Origin: Paenibacillus paridis
GTDB taxonomy: Bacteria > Bacillota > Bacilli > Paenibacillales > Paenibacillaceae
DNA: 64,000 nt
Assembly: GCF_006345825.1 (NCBI RefSeq)
Contig: NZ_VCIX01000083.1
Span: 124,001 to 188,000 of the forward strand
Reading direction: 5' to 3'
Under the pieces are notes generated by a model. The model ran no database searches. It was given only the letters and a program-made list of their open reading frames with translations, and was not told the DNA's origin. Made by a program: the position numbers and the translations under genes. Of the stretch, positions 46,540-56,298 are shown piece after piece. The number at the start of each line of letters is the position of its first letter. Within the stretch, counting starts at the first letter, position 1.

Positions 46540-47112
46540 ATGGAACGAATGATAGGCTGGCTGAAAACAAGTGAGCAAAAAGTGCTGATTTGGGCAAATC
46601 GGAGACCTACAGGGGGAAAAGGACATCGACTCCTTGGTAGATGGTTAAGCACAGTAACACATATGGGCGGCGCTACCTTTACGCTAGCAACCGCCCTCTT
46701 ATACGCACTATTGGCACCCGCGCCCTGGAGCTTAACGGGCTGGCAATGTTTGACTGCGGTTGTCATTAGCCACTTGCCCGTGGCCATCGTCAAAAGAAAA
46801 TTTAAGAGGCTTCGGCCTTACCAGGCCATGCCTGATGTGAATATTGGCCATAAGCCTCTTGTCGACTCATCCTTTCCGTCCGGCCATACGACAGCAATTT
46901 TCGCGTGGCTTGTTCCAATTCTGCTGACTAGCGGCATTTGGATGGTTATCTTGGTTCCGGCTGCCATGATTATCGGAGTATCGGTCGGATGGTCAAGGAT
47001 GTATCTAGGCTTGCATTACCCGTCCGATGTTGCGGCAGGCGCACTCATCGGAACGGTAACCGCTCTTGCGGTCAACTATTCATGGGTCAGCTCAGCCGCA
47101 GGACTTAACTAA
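46540..47112 (+). CDS. PAP2-family phosphatase
   Basis: Membrane phosphatase of the PAP2 superfamily (190 aa), likely a lipid or undecaprenyl-pyrophosphate phosphatase. All three catalytic motifs are present: KRKFKRLRPYQ, SSFPSGHTTAIF and GWSRMYLGLHYPSDV, with several membrane helices. The ATG follows AAGGAGG. It ends convergently with trmB, overlapping 4 bp. Confidence 0.9.
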   Translation: MERMIGWLKTSEQKVLIWANRRPTGGKGHRLLGRWLSTVTHMGGATFTLATALLYALLAPAPWSLTGWQCLTAVVISHLPVAIVKRKFKRLRPYQAMPDVNIGHKPLVDSSFPSGHTTAIFAWLVPILLTSGIWMVILVPAAMIIGVSVGWSRMYLGLHYPSDVAAGALIGTVTALAVNYSWVSSAAGLN

Positions 47113-47876
47113 TTGTCCTCGTCTGCGGAATCATTCGATTCCGTGTCGCTGGCCTCAGACTCTTCCAATATCAACTTTTCCTGCTTCGCTTCACGATGCT
47201 TCCTTAAAGCTTCGGCACCGATAACCACTTCTACACGATAAATATTTTGGCCTTTTTCCATAAACTTCATTTCATATTCCGTAAACACAAGGTCCTCTCG
47301 GGGGCCTTCTTTGTGCAAATGGAGCGAAATATTGCGCATGACCAGCTCCATTTCCGCAAAGCTGTTCAAAGAGAATTCAAACAACGATTGCGAATCGGTC
47401 TTAAAATGAATCTCGCCGCGCTCATTGAGCAGCTCGATATATTTAGCAACCAGCCTTGGATGAGTTAGCCGTCTGCGGGCATGCTTGCTTTTTGGCCATG
47501 GATCGCTAAAATTTAGATGTACGCGCTCAAGTTCTCCCGGTTCAAACATGGTTTCGATGTTTTCAATATTGGCCCGAAGCAAAGCAAGGTTCGGCGGATG
47601 CGATTCTCCTTTTTGCTCCCAAATCACACGTGCCTTCTCGCTTGCGCGGCGAAGCAGCTCATCGTACATGTCCACGCCAATAAAATTAATATGCGGATAA
47701 CGCGCGCTCATCTGGCTGATGAAGCGGCCTTTGCCCATGCCAAGCTCAACGTAGATCGGATTGTCGTTGCCAAAAAATTCACGCCATTTGCCTTTGTGCG
47801 GAGCAGCATCAAGCACGACCAGCTCCGGCTGTCCCTCTAAACTCTCACGAATCCCTTTTCTTCCTCTTAAACGCAT
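47109..47876 (-). CDS. trmB: tRNA (guanine-N7)-methyltransferase
   Basis: SAM-dependent enzyme making m7G46 in tRNA (255 aa). It shows IYVELGMGKGRFISQMSARYP (SAM-binding) and LNFSDPWPKSKHARRRLTHPR, the family signature. The C-terminus has an acidic tail. I prefer ATG 47876, with GGAGG about 11 nt upstream; ATG 47894 is part of that ribosome site. Confidence 0.95.
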   Translation of the reverse strand: MRLRGRKGIRESLEGQPELVVLDAAPHKGKWREFFGNDNPIYVELGMGKGRFISQMSARYPHINFIGVDMYDELLRRASEKARVIWEQKGESHPPNLALLRANIENIETMFEPGELERVHLNFSDPWPKSKHARRRLTHPRLVAKYIELLNERGEIHFKTDSQSLFEFSLNSFAEMELVMRNISLHLHKEGPREDLVFTEYEMKFMEKGQNIYRVEVVIGAEALRKHREAKQEKLILEESEASDTESNDSADEDN

Positions 47877-48107
47877 ATGCAGTGATTCCTCCATTTATCG
47901 TAGACGATGCAACGAATAGACTAGTCCTTATTGTGCCCAAGAAATGACGCAATGTAAAGAGGAATGCCAACCAACTTCCATACTTTTGAGGCGTCATTCT
48001 GCTTCACTACCCGCCATTATTTCAATTTCACTATAAAAACGCCGGATGGGATCGAGCAAAAACGCCTTCGGCGTCCTTTAGACGCTGAAGTTATCCATTC
48101 TTATATT

Positions 48108-48144
48108 AAAAAAAGCCGCGGCCCTTGTTCGGCACTGCGGCTTT
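48108..48144 (-). terminator. Intrinsic terminator of the 69-aa gene
   Basis: AAAGCCGC pairs with GCGGCTTT on the minus strand and ends in a seven-T run, about 30 bp after the stop. Confidence 0.8.
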
Positions 48145-48173
48145 GTTCCTGTATATACGATGCGCTGTCAAGC

Positions 48174-48383
48174 TTAGAGCAGCAGTTGGTAAGCGATCGG
48201 GCCATTTTCTTGCTGGTCACGCTCATACGTTTCAACCAGCACCTCGTTCAACTTCTTGCGAGCTGAAATTTCTACGCCATGGTTATTGTGAAAACGGACA
48301 CCCGTAAGGGCCATTAATTCTTTGATCGTAAGCTCAACCGTTACTGTGTTGTCGCCGTTTGGTATTTTCGTTGCATGATTCAT
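48174..48383 (-). CDS. Small hypothetical protein (69 aa)
   Basis: Not recognised. The 69-aa sequence has a central ELTIKELMALTGVRF helix and a basic segment ISARKKLNEVLVETYERD, compatible with a small helical regulator. The ATG follows GAGGTGATT at good spacing and the gene has its own terminator, both supporting a real gene. Confidence 0.65.
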   Translation of the reverse strand: MNHATKIPNGDNTVTVELTIKELMALTGVRFHNNHGVEISARKKLNEVLVETYERDQQENGPIAYQLLL

Positions 48384-48661
48384 CTCTAATCACCTCATCG
48401 ATTTATTGTAAAAGTATTTCCATTTTATCGACGTTTCATGAATGCAAGTGCAATTGGGCTATGTTAGGTTTATTTGTTGTTTTGTCGCACTTTTAATATA
48501 ACACTTCATGTAAGGTTACGCAAGCCCAAATTGCACCATTTCAAAAATAATTTCCAATTAAAGCGTTTTCCGAACATTCGCAAGACATCCATGTAACAAT
48601 CGTGGCTTTTCCACTCATTTTTCGTTAAAATATAGGGTGTATGTTTCGAAAGAAGGGGAAA

Positions 48662-49621
48662 ATGATGATTGACTCACAGACTGCGCTGCCCATACTTTGG
48701 AGCGATAAACGATTTCATACATGGAATTACGAAATGCGGGAGCAGTTCGGCGGTAAAGTATTCAAAGTCACGCTTGATGCCGGCTTTACTTGCCCGAATC
48801 GGGACGGCTCTATCGCGAAGGGTGGCTGCACGTTCTGCAGCGCTCGCGGCTCAGGCGATTTCGCAGGCAGCAGACGGGACGATCTCGTCACGCAGTTCAA
48901 TCAGATTCGCGACCGCCAGCATCAGAAATGGCCGGACGCCCAGTATATCGGCTACTTTCAGGCTTATACCAATACCTATGCGCCTGTAGAGGAGCTTCGC
49001 GAATATTATGAAGTGATTCTGCAGCAGCCCGGCGTTGTCGGTCTATCGATCGCAACACGTCCCGACTGCTTGCCCGATGACGTAGTTGATTATTTGGCAG
49101 AGCTGAACGAGCGCACCTATCTGTGGGTAGAGATGGGCTTGCAGACGGTGCACGAATCAACATCCGCGCTGATTAATCGAGCTCATGATACCGCCTGCTA
49201 TGAGGATGCCGTTCGCCGCTTGCGCGCACGCGGCATTCGCGTCTGTGCGCATATTATTTACGGGCTGCCGCAGGAAACGCATGAAATGATGCTCGATACC
49301 GGCCGTGCCGTTGCCAAAATGGACGTCCAAGGAATCAAAATCCACCTGCTTCACTTGATGCGCAAAACGCCGATGGTTCGTCAATACGAAGCCGGGCTTC
49401 TGCAATTTCTGGAGAAGGATGAGTATGTCAGCTTAATCGTAGACACGCTCGAATTTTTGCCGCCGGAGATGATTGTTCACCGCCTGACCGGCGATGCGCC
49501 TCGCGACCTGCTGATCGGCCCCCTATGGAGCATGAGAAAATGGGAAGTGCTTAACGCCTTTGACGACGAGCTTAAGCGCCGCAATACATGGCAAGGCAAG
49601 CTCTGGAAGGCTGGGGCGTAA
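48662..49621 (+). CDS. ytqA: Radical SAM protein, TIGR01212/YtqA family
   Basis: Radical SAM enzyme (319 aa). The cluster cysteines lie in GFTCPNRDGSIAKGGCTFC, an unusual CX12CX2C spacing characteristic of this family. It continues with TNTYAPVEELREYYE and QGIKIHLLHLMRKTPM. ATG 48662 or 48665 is preceded by AAGGGG; the frame extends to 48641. A methyltransferase gene follows 86 bp later in the same direction, as ytqA-ytqB do in Bacillus. The substrate is not established. Confidence 0.9.
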   Translation: MMIDSQTALPILWSDKRFHTWNYEMREQFGGKVFKVTLDAGFTCPNRDGSIAKGGCTFCSARGSGDFAGSRRDDLVTQFNQIRDRQHQKWPDAQYIGYFQAYTNTYAPVEELREYYEVILQQPGVVGLSIATRPDCLPDDVVDYLAELNERTYLWVEMGLQTVHESTSALINRAHDTACYEDAVRRLRARGIRVCAHIIYGLPQETHEMMLDTGRAVAKMDVQGIKIHLLHLMRKTPMVRQYEAGLLQFLEKDEYVSLIVDTLEFLPPEMIVHRLTGDAPRDLLIGPLWSMRKWEVLNAFDDELKRRNTWQGKLWKAGA

Positions 49622-49707
49622 TAAATGGGCATATGCGTAAAGACAGCCGTTTTCCAACAGCCCCCTTTGGCTTTAACCTATACTTGTTATCCGAATTGAG
49701 GTGAACT

Positions 49708-50286
49708 ATGGGCTTCCTATCCATGCTCAGCATGGCCCACAAGTGGATTGCCGAGCGCACCGCGCCGGGCGATATCGTTATTGATGCGACCGCGGGCGGC
49801 GGCGTCGATACGCTGGCATTAGCAACGCTTGTCGGGCCTAAAGGCACCGTCTATGCCTTCGATATTCAACAGGAAGCGCTCGATCGGACGGAGGCACGCC
49901 TCTCTGCGCTTGAAGTGGACAAGCGACCCTCCGTCAAGCTGCTGCTCGAATCACATGCCAATATGGCTAAGGTTGTCGCTCCGGACGTTATCGGCAAAGC
50001 TTCGGCCGTCATGTTCAATCTCGGTTATTTGCCGGGCAGCAGCGATCTTACGATTATAACGGAGCCTGCCTCGACGATTGCCGCGCTGGATGCCGCCATG
50101 CTGCTGCTTAGGCCCGGCGGGATCGTCACCTGCGTATTATATCCGGGCCACAGCGGAGGCAGCGATGAAGCGGCCGCCGTAGAGAAATGGGCTGCCGGAC
50201 TGCCGCAAGCCGCGGCGCAAACGGTGATCTATCGCCAATTGCAGCGGTCAGCCGCTCCCTACCTTGTGGCCATCGAGAAACGATAG
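49708..50286 (+). CDS. ytqB: Class I SAM methyltransferase, YtqB-like
   Basis: Predicted RNA or small-molecule methyltransferase (192 aa, rRNA_methylase-type Pfam family). The SAM site is VIDATAGGGVDTLALA, and NLGYLPGSSDLTI is the family's substrate-side motif. The ATG follows GAGGTG. It is downstream of the YtqA-like gene. Some members act on tRNA wobble modifications; the target here is inferred at best. Confidence 0.88.
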   Translation: MGFLSMLSMAHKWIAERTAPGDIVIDATAGGGVDTLALATLVGPKGTVYAFDIQQEALDRTEARLSALEVDKRPSVKLLLESHANMAKVVAPDVIGKASAVMFNLGYLPGSSDLTIITEPASTIAALDAAMLLLRPGGIVTCVLYPGHSGGSDEAAAVEKWAAGLPQAAAQTVIYRQLQRSAAPYLVAIEKR

Positions 50287-50394
50287 GCTGCAGCCGAATG
50301 GGTTTTTGATCTAGTCGCGAATCCTCTATCCTTGTGAAGCCACAAAGGGTACAATCGTTTTAACTACATATTATAGACATGGGAGAGATATCAA

Positions 50395-51369
50395 ATGACA
50401 GTAAAACCTTATCCATTACAATTTAAACCGGAAATGAAAGAACGCATATGGGGAGGACGTGCGCTGGAGGGCTTTGGACTTGAGCTGCCAGAAGGCTCCA
50501 TTGGCGAGGGCTGGATGATCGGCGATCACCCGAATGGCACGACGAAGGTCATGAACGGCGAACTGGCTGGTACGGGACTTGACGAAATCCGCGAAACCTA
50601 TGGCCGTATTTGGTTCGGCACGCAGGGCTTTTCCGAGAAAAACGGACGGTTTCCGCTTCTTATTAAATTGCTCGATTGCAATGACGATTTGTCCATTCAA
50701 GTCCATCCCACGGATGCTTATGAAGGCCTTCCCGAAGGAGAACTCGGCAAAACGGAAATGTGGTATATCTTGGACGCTAAGCCGGGAGCAAAAATCATCT
50801 ATGGCCTAAAAGAAGGCGTTGACCGTGCGGCGATGGAAGCCGCAATTGCTGAGGGCCGCATTATGGATACACTTCAGGAAGTATCCGTAGCGGCTGGTGA
50901 TGCGTTCTACATTCCGGCAGGAACGGTCCATGCGCTATGCTCCGGCGTTGTCGTTGCCGAGATTCAGCAAAACTCCGATACGACTTACCGTTTGCATGAT
51001 TACGACCGTCCCGGCCTGGACGGACAGCTTCGCGAGCTTCACATTGAGGATTCACTGAATGTCATCGCCTATGAAGGCGCCGGCGCACAGCGAATGACAA
51101 CGGATGGCGCCGTTGCAGGTGAGTGGCTGACGATCGCAACCTCCCCTTATTTCGTTGTTGAAAAAGGAATCGTAGCTGCGCCTTGGAAGCTCTCCACCTC
51201 GCTTGAAAGCTTTGTCATTCTCGTCGTTGCAGAAGGCGAAGGCCAGCTGAAATGGGCAGACGGCGAGCAGTCCATCAAAGCAGGCGAATGCTTCCTTCTA
51301 CCCGCTAACCTTGGAGAATATGAGCTATCGGGCAGCTTCACGGTACTTCGCAGCGTAGTCCCTGCGTAA
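50395..51369 (+). CDS. manA: Mannose-6-phosphate isomerase, class I
   Basis: Zinc-dependent cupin enzyme (324 aa) interconverting mannose-6-phosphate and fructose-6-phosphate. Early motif PEMKERIWGGRALEGFGLELPEG; zinc-site segments SIQVHPTDAY, KTEMWYILDA and IPAGTVHALCSGVVVAEIQQNSDTTYRLHDY. The ATG follows GGGAGAG. Single gene with its own terminator. Confidence 0.95.
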   Translation: MTVKPYPLQFKPEMKERIWGGRALEGFGLELPEGSIGEGWMIGDHPNGTTKVMNGELAGTGLDEIRETYGRIWFGTQGFSEKNGRFPLLIKLLDCNDDLSIQVHPTDAYEGLPEGELGKTEMWYILDAKPGAKIIYGLKEGVDRAAMEAAIAEGRIMDTLQEVSVAAGDAFYIPAGTVHALCSGVVVAEIQQNSDTTYRLHDYDRPGLDGQLRELHIEDSLNVIAYEGAGAQRMTTDGAVAGEWLTIATSPYFVVEKGIVAAPWKLSTSLESFVILVVAEGEGQLKWADGEQSIKAGECFLLPANLGEYELSGSFTVLRSVVPA

Positions 51370-51471
51370 ATCTGTAACGAGGTAAAGCTTACCTATCGAA
51401 CAAGGTGAAACGGCTGTCGCCGTCCTATGGCGGCGATGCCCGATTCATCCCTATCTTTTAAATGAAGCAAC

Positions 51472-51519
51472 AAAAGAACCTTCAGCACCGCGGTTACGCG
51501 GGATTGAAGGTTCTTTTTC
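51472..51519. terminator. Bidirectional terminator between manA and the radical SAM gene
   Basis: A perfect 12-bp stem, AAAGAACCTTCA with TGAAGGTTCTTT, around a 24-nt loop is followed by TT on the plus strand. It lies between convergent genes and can serve both. Confidence 0.8.
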
Positions 51520-51561
51520 ATTCCAATATCACAACTTTGCCAGTTAATAATTGAACATGCC

Positions 51562-53454
51562 TTAGCCTTGAAGCACCTCGCGGCTAGCTTCTATCGTCAG
51601 CGTGAACGGACGAGGCTTCGGCTTTGTGCTGCCCGACTCCAGGGCATACAAGACAACGAGCAGCGTATGTTGCTCCCGCACAACCTCCCCGGTTGCAAGG
51701 AAGGTTGCGAGATCGAATGGAAGCTTCTCGATGACCGCGTGTTTCTGCAGCTCCTTCTCTCCAAAGCCAAGCGCGGCGAATGCTGGCGATACCTCTTCAG
51801 GACGCTCCGCCAAGCGGCGCATCCAGCCGCTCCAAATGGACTTGTCCATCGTAAATTCCCACCAGGTTTTACGCGGCTTGTAATTATGGTTAAGGAAATA
51901 ATCATATTTCATAAGCCCCAGCACAATGTCTGAATCCAGGCGCGAGCCTGCAATGGCCAGCACTTCGTCAAACGTAAAGGAAACCTTCTCCGAATCCTCC
52001 TGCGGTGCAGGCAATGATCCGATTGCGTTCTTGCCCGAGCGCGGCAGCGATTCAAGAAATGCCCAGAGCCGCGAATAAAGATCCTCCAGTTGATGGCCGA
52101 TCTTTTGCCAGCCGCTGCGCTCCCAGAAATCACCGAATGCCTGAAAGAAATCGAATGGCGACGGAAAGACGCGATCAACCAAATAAAGCAGGGTATGGTC
52201 CATCCGGTGCGCATTCCAATACTTCTCTAGTACATCCTCTACCCGTTTGATCCGAACGATATCGCCAAATGGCATCAAGTCGTTCCCTAGCATCTCGTAC
52301 GGGGAGCGATCCATGTAAATATAGCCCCACTTATCCGCTTCTCGGCGAAGGCCCGTCCCTCTCAGCATTTTGAGAAATCCAAGCTGCAGCTCCTCTGGCC
52401 GAAGCTCAAAGACGTCATTGAACGTTCCACGGAACGTATCGTAGTTCTCCAGCGGAAGCCCGGCAATTAAATCGAGATGCTGGTCGATCTTTTGTGAATT
52501 TTTCACCTTCATGACCGTTCGCACTAGCTTCATCCAGTTTTGGCGCCGCTGAACCGCTTCATTCGTCGGATCATTTGTCGATTGTACGCCAATCTCGAAG
52601 CGGAAGATGCCGGCAGGCGCATTTTCTGCCAAATAGTCCAGCACCTCAGGCCTCATAATATCAGCCGTAATCTCAAATTGAAAAACACAGCCTTGATGAT
52701 TTTTGATCAGAAACTCAAATATTTCAAGTGCATAATCCCGTTTGATGTTAAAGGTACGGTCAACGAATTTGATCAGCTTGGCACCTTTTTCAATCAGATA
52801 CAAAATATCGGCCTTGGTCCGCTCCATATCATAGTAGCGCACGCCGACCTCAATACTGGATAGGCAAAACTGGCAGCTGAACGGACAGCCTCGGCTCGTT
52901 TCGAAATAGACCACCCGGCTCCCCAAATGAGGAATATCCTCCTCGAAGCGATGCGGTGAAGGCAGCTCGTTCAAATTCAGCTTCGGACGCGGCGGATTGA
53001 TGAGCACCTCCACGCGGTCCTCGCGCTGCTTCCGGTAGGTCACTCCGAAGACCATGTGGTATTTGCCGTCACCCTCAATTTCTGTCAGCAAGTGATGAAA
53101 GGTCTCTTCGCCTTCGCCCACAACGATAAAATCAACCTCTTGGACGCGCTCCATCCAATAATCCATATCGTAGCTGACCTCGGGACCCCCAAGGATGATC
53201 TTAATTTCAGGCATAATTTTGCGCAGCATATTGATGACTGTAATGGTCTCCTCGATGTTCCAAATGTAACAGGAGAACCCTACAACATCAGGCTTTCGCG
53301 AGAAAATATCCGATACGATGTTCATAACCGGGTCTTTGATCGTATACTCTGCAATATCGATATCGAATCTGTCGCCGCTGAACGCCTTCAAGCAGCGCAG
53401 CGCAAGTGATGTGTGTATAAACTTGGCATTTAAGGTGGACAGTACCACTTTCAT
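51562..53454 (-). CDS. B12-binding radical SAM protein with DUF4080
   Basis: Radical SAM protein (630 aa). An N-terminal cobalamin-binding-type Rossmann domain (residues 1-140, including IILGGPEVSYD) precedes the cluster motif TSRGCPFSCQFCLSS (CxxxCxxC, near residue 195). A C-terminal DUF4080-type region follows. Substrate unknown; family members are widespread in Firmicutes and uncharacterised. Single gene. Confidence 0.88.
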   Translation of the reverse strand: MKVVLSTLNAKFIHTSLALRCLKAFSGDRFDIDIAEYTIKDPVMNIVSDIFSRKPDVVGFSCYIWNIEETITVINMLRKIMPEIKIILGGPEVSYDMDYWMERVQEVDFIVVGEGEETFHHLLTEIEGDGKYHMVFGVTYRKQREDRVEVLINPPRPKLNLNELPSPHRFEEDIPHLGSRVVYFETSRGCPFSCQFCLSSIEVGVRYYDMERTKADILYLIEKGAKLIKFVDRTFNIKRDYALEIFEFLIKNHQGCVFQFEITADIMRPEVLDYLAENAPAGIFRFEIGVQSTNDPTNEAVQRRQNWMKLVRTVMKVKNSQKIDQHLDLIAGLPLENYDTFRGTFNDVFELRPEELQLGFLKMLRGTGLRREADKWGYIYMDRSPYEMLGNDLMPFGDIVRIKRVEDVLEKYWNAHRMDHTLLYLVDRVFPSPFDFFQAFGDFWERSGWQKIGHQLEDLYSRLWAFLESLPRSGKNAIGSLPAPQEDSEKVSFTFDEVLAIAGSRLDSDIVLGLMKYDYFLNHNYKPRKTWWEFTMDKSIWSGWMRRLAERPEEVSPAFAALGFGEKELQKHAVIEKLPFDLATFLATGEVVREQHTLLVVLYALESGSTKPKPRPFTLTIEASREVLQG

Positions 53455-53559
53455 AGCATAACCTCTCTAACATAAGCATTTGCCTAGCCAGCAACGCAGC
53501 CATTTAGCCTCAGTCGCTTCTAGCAAGATGCCTTCTATTGTACAGAAAAAAAATGAAAA

Positions 53560-53608
53560 AAAGAAGAGGCATCCTTTGCCGGCGATCGCCGCTGCAGGAT
53601 ACCTCTTT
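53560..53608 (-). terminator. Intrinsic terminator of the protease gene
   Basis: AAGAGG and ATCCT arms pair across a GC-rich inner region, followed on the minus strand by a T7 run, just beyond the stop. Confidence 0.8.
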
Positions 53609-53614
53609 GAATGA

Positions 53615-55165
53615 CTAGCCTCTGAGCTTAATATACAGCTCGTTTTTCAGCTGCATATCGATGACCGGGTACCTTACCCGCCATTTATCGCTGCCAAGCG
53701 AGGTTACCTCGCCCGCAGCGAAGCCGCGTGGTTCAAAGCCATAATCGCGCTGGAACGAGATGACGACCTGGATTTTGTCATCAGGCAGCAGTTCGTGGAA
53801 CTCATAGCCCAAATTAATCGTCCACATCCGCAGCTCTTGCGCTGTCGCCGGACCATAGTACATATAAAACAATGGATCGATATCAGCCGTTAGCACGAGC
53901 CAGCCGGCAGAGTCGCGTTTTGCCGACCAATTGGTCATTTTCGCTTCTCCCTCGGTCGTCGAAATTGCGGAATATTGATCCTTAAGCAGCTTCTCGATAT
54001 CCGCCTCAGGCGCTCCAACCAACGTGTCCGGCAAGCTTGATGGCAAGAACTTGGCAGCGGCAATCGCTTCTTTCGTGACCTGGCTATTCAAGCTTGCTGC
54101 ATGAATAACGGACACGGCAAAGTTGAGATCTGCATTCGTATTGGAATATCCAAGCGTAGTTATGCCTACCAGCTCTCCGTATTCATTAAACAATGCTCCT
54201 CCTGAACTTCCGTGATCGATGGGAGCGCTTGTTTGAATATAGCGAATGCTATTCTCATAGGCAATGTTGCTGACGAGACCATCCGAAACCGTATTTTGCA
54301 GTCCTAATGGGCTTCCGATTGCAACAACCTTACTGCCCTTATAAGAATTAAAGCCATAGCCCAGCTCTACGACAGGGAGATTAAGAGATGCTTCTGTTTT
54401 GACAATCGCCAGATCTGCATTTTCGTCGTAGCTGACCACACCCGTGATTTTCATCTCCTTGCCCCGCAGCGTAAGCGCGGTTGCAGAGGAAGCATCCGAG
54501 ATGACATGGTAATTCGTAAGAATCAGATTATCGCCAATGACTACGCCGCTGCCTTGCGCACGATTAGTCATGATAAGCACGACGCTTGCATCAAACTTAT
54601 CAACGATTTCTTTGCTTGTCATCGTAGGCAGATTTTTCTGCTGCTCTAGCCATTCCTGATATTCCGCTTCTTCTCCAGCCTCTACCGAAGTAATTCTGAC
54701 TGCGTTAGCCTTGCTGTCCCACTTGACCGTGGCGTTCAAAGATTCGGAAATAAAACGAACCGGCACAAAGGTAACCCCTTTGCGAACGGCCGCAGCCGCG
54801 TCGAGCTTCACGGATTTGCCGTTGATGACCGCTTGCTTGCTTCCAACTTGAAGAGAAATCGTAATATTGCCTTTGCGGCCAATGATCGTTCCCGTCTTGC
54901 CCTCCCAAGTTACAGAAGCGCCCAATGCCGTGAAAATATCACGCATCGGAACAAAGGTAACGCCTTTCTCTGCATAAGCTGCCGCAGATAGAGACAGCTT
55001 CTTTCCATCAACGATAACCTGCAATTGCTGCGTTGCGGAGGCAACCGCCATATTCGTAGCACTCGCTGCCGCTACGGAACTGTCGCCAAACCCTTGTATG
55101 GGAGCAAACAGCAAGCCCGCTACAAGCAAGGGGCTAAGCAAAGACTTTACTAATTTTGTATTCAC
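53615..55165 (-). CDS. Secreted trypsin-like serine protease with copper-amine-oxidase-like N-terminal domain
   Basis: Secreted protein (516 aa). After a signal peptide (about residues 1-38) comes a copper amine oxidase-like N-terminal (stalk) domain with two repeats, GVTFVPMRDIFTALGASVTW and GVTFVPVRFISESLNATVKW. A trypsin/S1C-type protease follows (about 190-370) with His in TNYHVISD, Asp in NADLAIVK and Ser in GSSGGALFNE. There is no PDZ domain, unlike DegP/HtrA. Start is GTG 55165 after GGAGGAAA; the frame is open to 55201. Probably a cell-surface protease acting on misfolded or wall-associated proteins. Confidence 0.88.
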   Translation of the reverse strand: MNTKLVKSLLSPLLVAGLLFAPIQGFGDSSVAAASATNMAVASATQQLQVIVDGKKLSLSAAAYAEKGVTFVPMRDIFTALGASVTWEGKTGTIIGRKGNITISLQVGSKQAVINGKSVKLDAAAAVRKGVTFVPVRFISESLNATVKWDSKANAVRITSVEAGEEAEYQEWLEQQKNLPTMTSKEIVDKFDASVVLIMTNRAQGSGVVIGDNLILTNYHVISDASSATALTLRGKEMKITGVVSYDENADLAIVKTEASLNLPVVELGYGFNSYKGSKVVAIGSPLGLQNTVSDGLVSNIAYENSIRYIQTSAPIDHGSSGGALFNEYGELVGITTLGYSNTNADLNFAVSVIHAASLNSQVTKEAIAAAKFLPSSLPDTLVGAPEADIEKLLKDQYSAISTTEGEAKMTNWSAKRDSAGWLVLTADIDPLFYMYYGPATAQELRMWTINLGYEFHELLPDDKIQVVISFQRDYGFEPRGFAAGEVTSLGSDKWRVRYPVIDMQLKNELYIKLRG

Positions 55166-55355
55166 GCGATGGTTTCCTCCAGCCTCTTCCATTTTCACCA
55201 ATTGGTTTTTCTACCAATTATCCTACCATTCCTCTTCATGCTTTGTCTATTAGAATGGATTTGATAGAGTACTGCAGCTCAGGCAAATTGAACATTAGAA
55301 CTGATGGCTGCACTCGTGGTATAGTAGGAGCATTGAATCTAGGAGGTTTTTTAGC

Positions 55356-56282
55356 ATGCACAGGGGGAAAAAGCGCGGCGCTCCTCAATCACAGGCGGAT
55401 AAAAGCAAGTCTTATCCGGTTACCGAACCGATGGAGCTGCTCCCGTTTCTTATAAAAAACATATCAGGTGCTGGACGCAATGTCGTCAAGTCGATTCTGG
55501 CCCATGGCCAGGTGTCCGTGGGAGGAAAATCAACCACGGCCTACAATTACCCGCTCCAGCCCGGCCAAACCGTTACGGTTGGCAAAGACCGCCCGCAAGA
55601 GAAACTTCCGCTGGAAGGTCTATCGATCCTGTTCGAGGACGAGCATATTATCGTCATCAAGAAGGACTCGGGCCTGCTGTCGATCTCGTCAGACGCAGCG
55701 CCGGAGAATGAAATTACCGCATACCGCCAGCTGATGGCGCATGTGCGGCAAGAAAACGCGAAAAACCGGATTTTCGTAGTGCATAGACTAGACCGCGACA
55801 CATCCGGTGTTATGATGTTTGCCAAGAGCGAAGCCGTTCAGCAGCAGCTCCAAAACAGCTGGCAGGATACGGTGCAGGAGCGAATCTATGTGGCTTTGGT
55901 AGAAGGTGCGGTTAAGAAGGAGAAAGGAACGATTAGCTCCTGGCTCAAGGAAAGCAAAACGCTCAAAATGTATTCCAGCTCCTACGCGAACGACGGATTG
56001 CATGCCGTGACGCATTATAAGGTGCTTCGCAGCAACAAAAACTTCTCCTTGCTCGAAATTAATCTCGAAACGGGACGAAAAAATCAGATCCGCGTTCATA
56101 TGGAGGACATCGGACATCCGGTCGTCGGCGACAAAAAGTATGGCGCACGCACACGTATTATCGGCCGGCTTGGCCTGCATGCGCGCGTTCTCGCTTTTAC
56201 TCATCCGATTACGGGCAAGCTGGTCCGGTTTGAAACCGACATTCCGAAGCTGTTCTTGAAGCCTTTCCATACTACCGAGTAA
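55356..56282 (+). CDS. RluA-family pseudouridine synthase
   Basis: RNA pseudouridine synthase (308 aa). An N-terminal S4-like domain (about 25-85, LPFLIKNISGAGRNVVKSILAHG) precedes the catalytic domain with VVHRLDRDTSGVMMFAK, whose Asp is the catalytic residue. The C-terminal GRKNQIRVHMEDIGHPVVGDKKYGA is the family signature. The ATG follows AGGAGG. Position on rRNA unknown. A DUF1904 gene follows after 16 bp. Confidence 0.93.
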   Translation: MHRGKKRGAPQSQADKSKSYPVTEPMELLPFLIKNISGAGRNVVKSILAHGQVSVGGKSTTAYNYPLQPGQTVTVGKDRPQEKLPLEGLSILFEDEHIIVIKKDSGLLSISSDAAPENEITAYRQLMAHVRQENAKNRIFVVHRLDRDTSGVMMFAKSEAVQQQLQNSWQDTVQERIYVALVEGAVKKEKGTISSWLKESKTLKMYSSSYANDGLHAVTHYKVLRSNKNFSLLEINLETGRKNQIRVHMEDIGHPVVGDKKYGARTRIIGRLGLHARVLAFTHPITGKLVRFETDIPKLFLKPFHTTE

Positions 56283-56298
56283 ACAGGAGGTTGACGCG

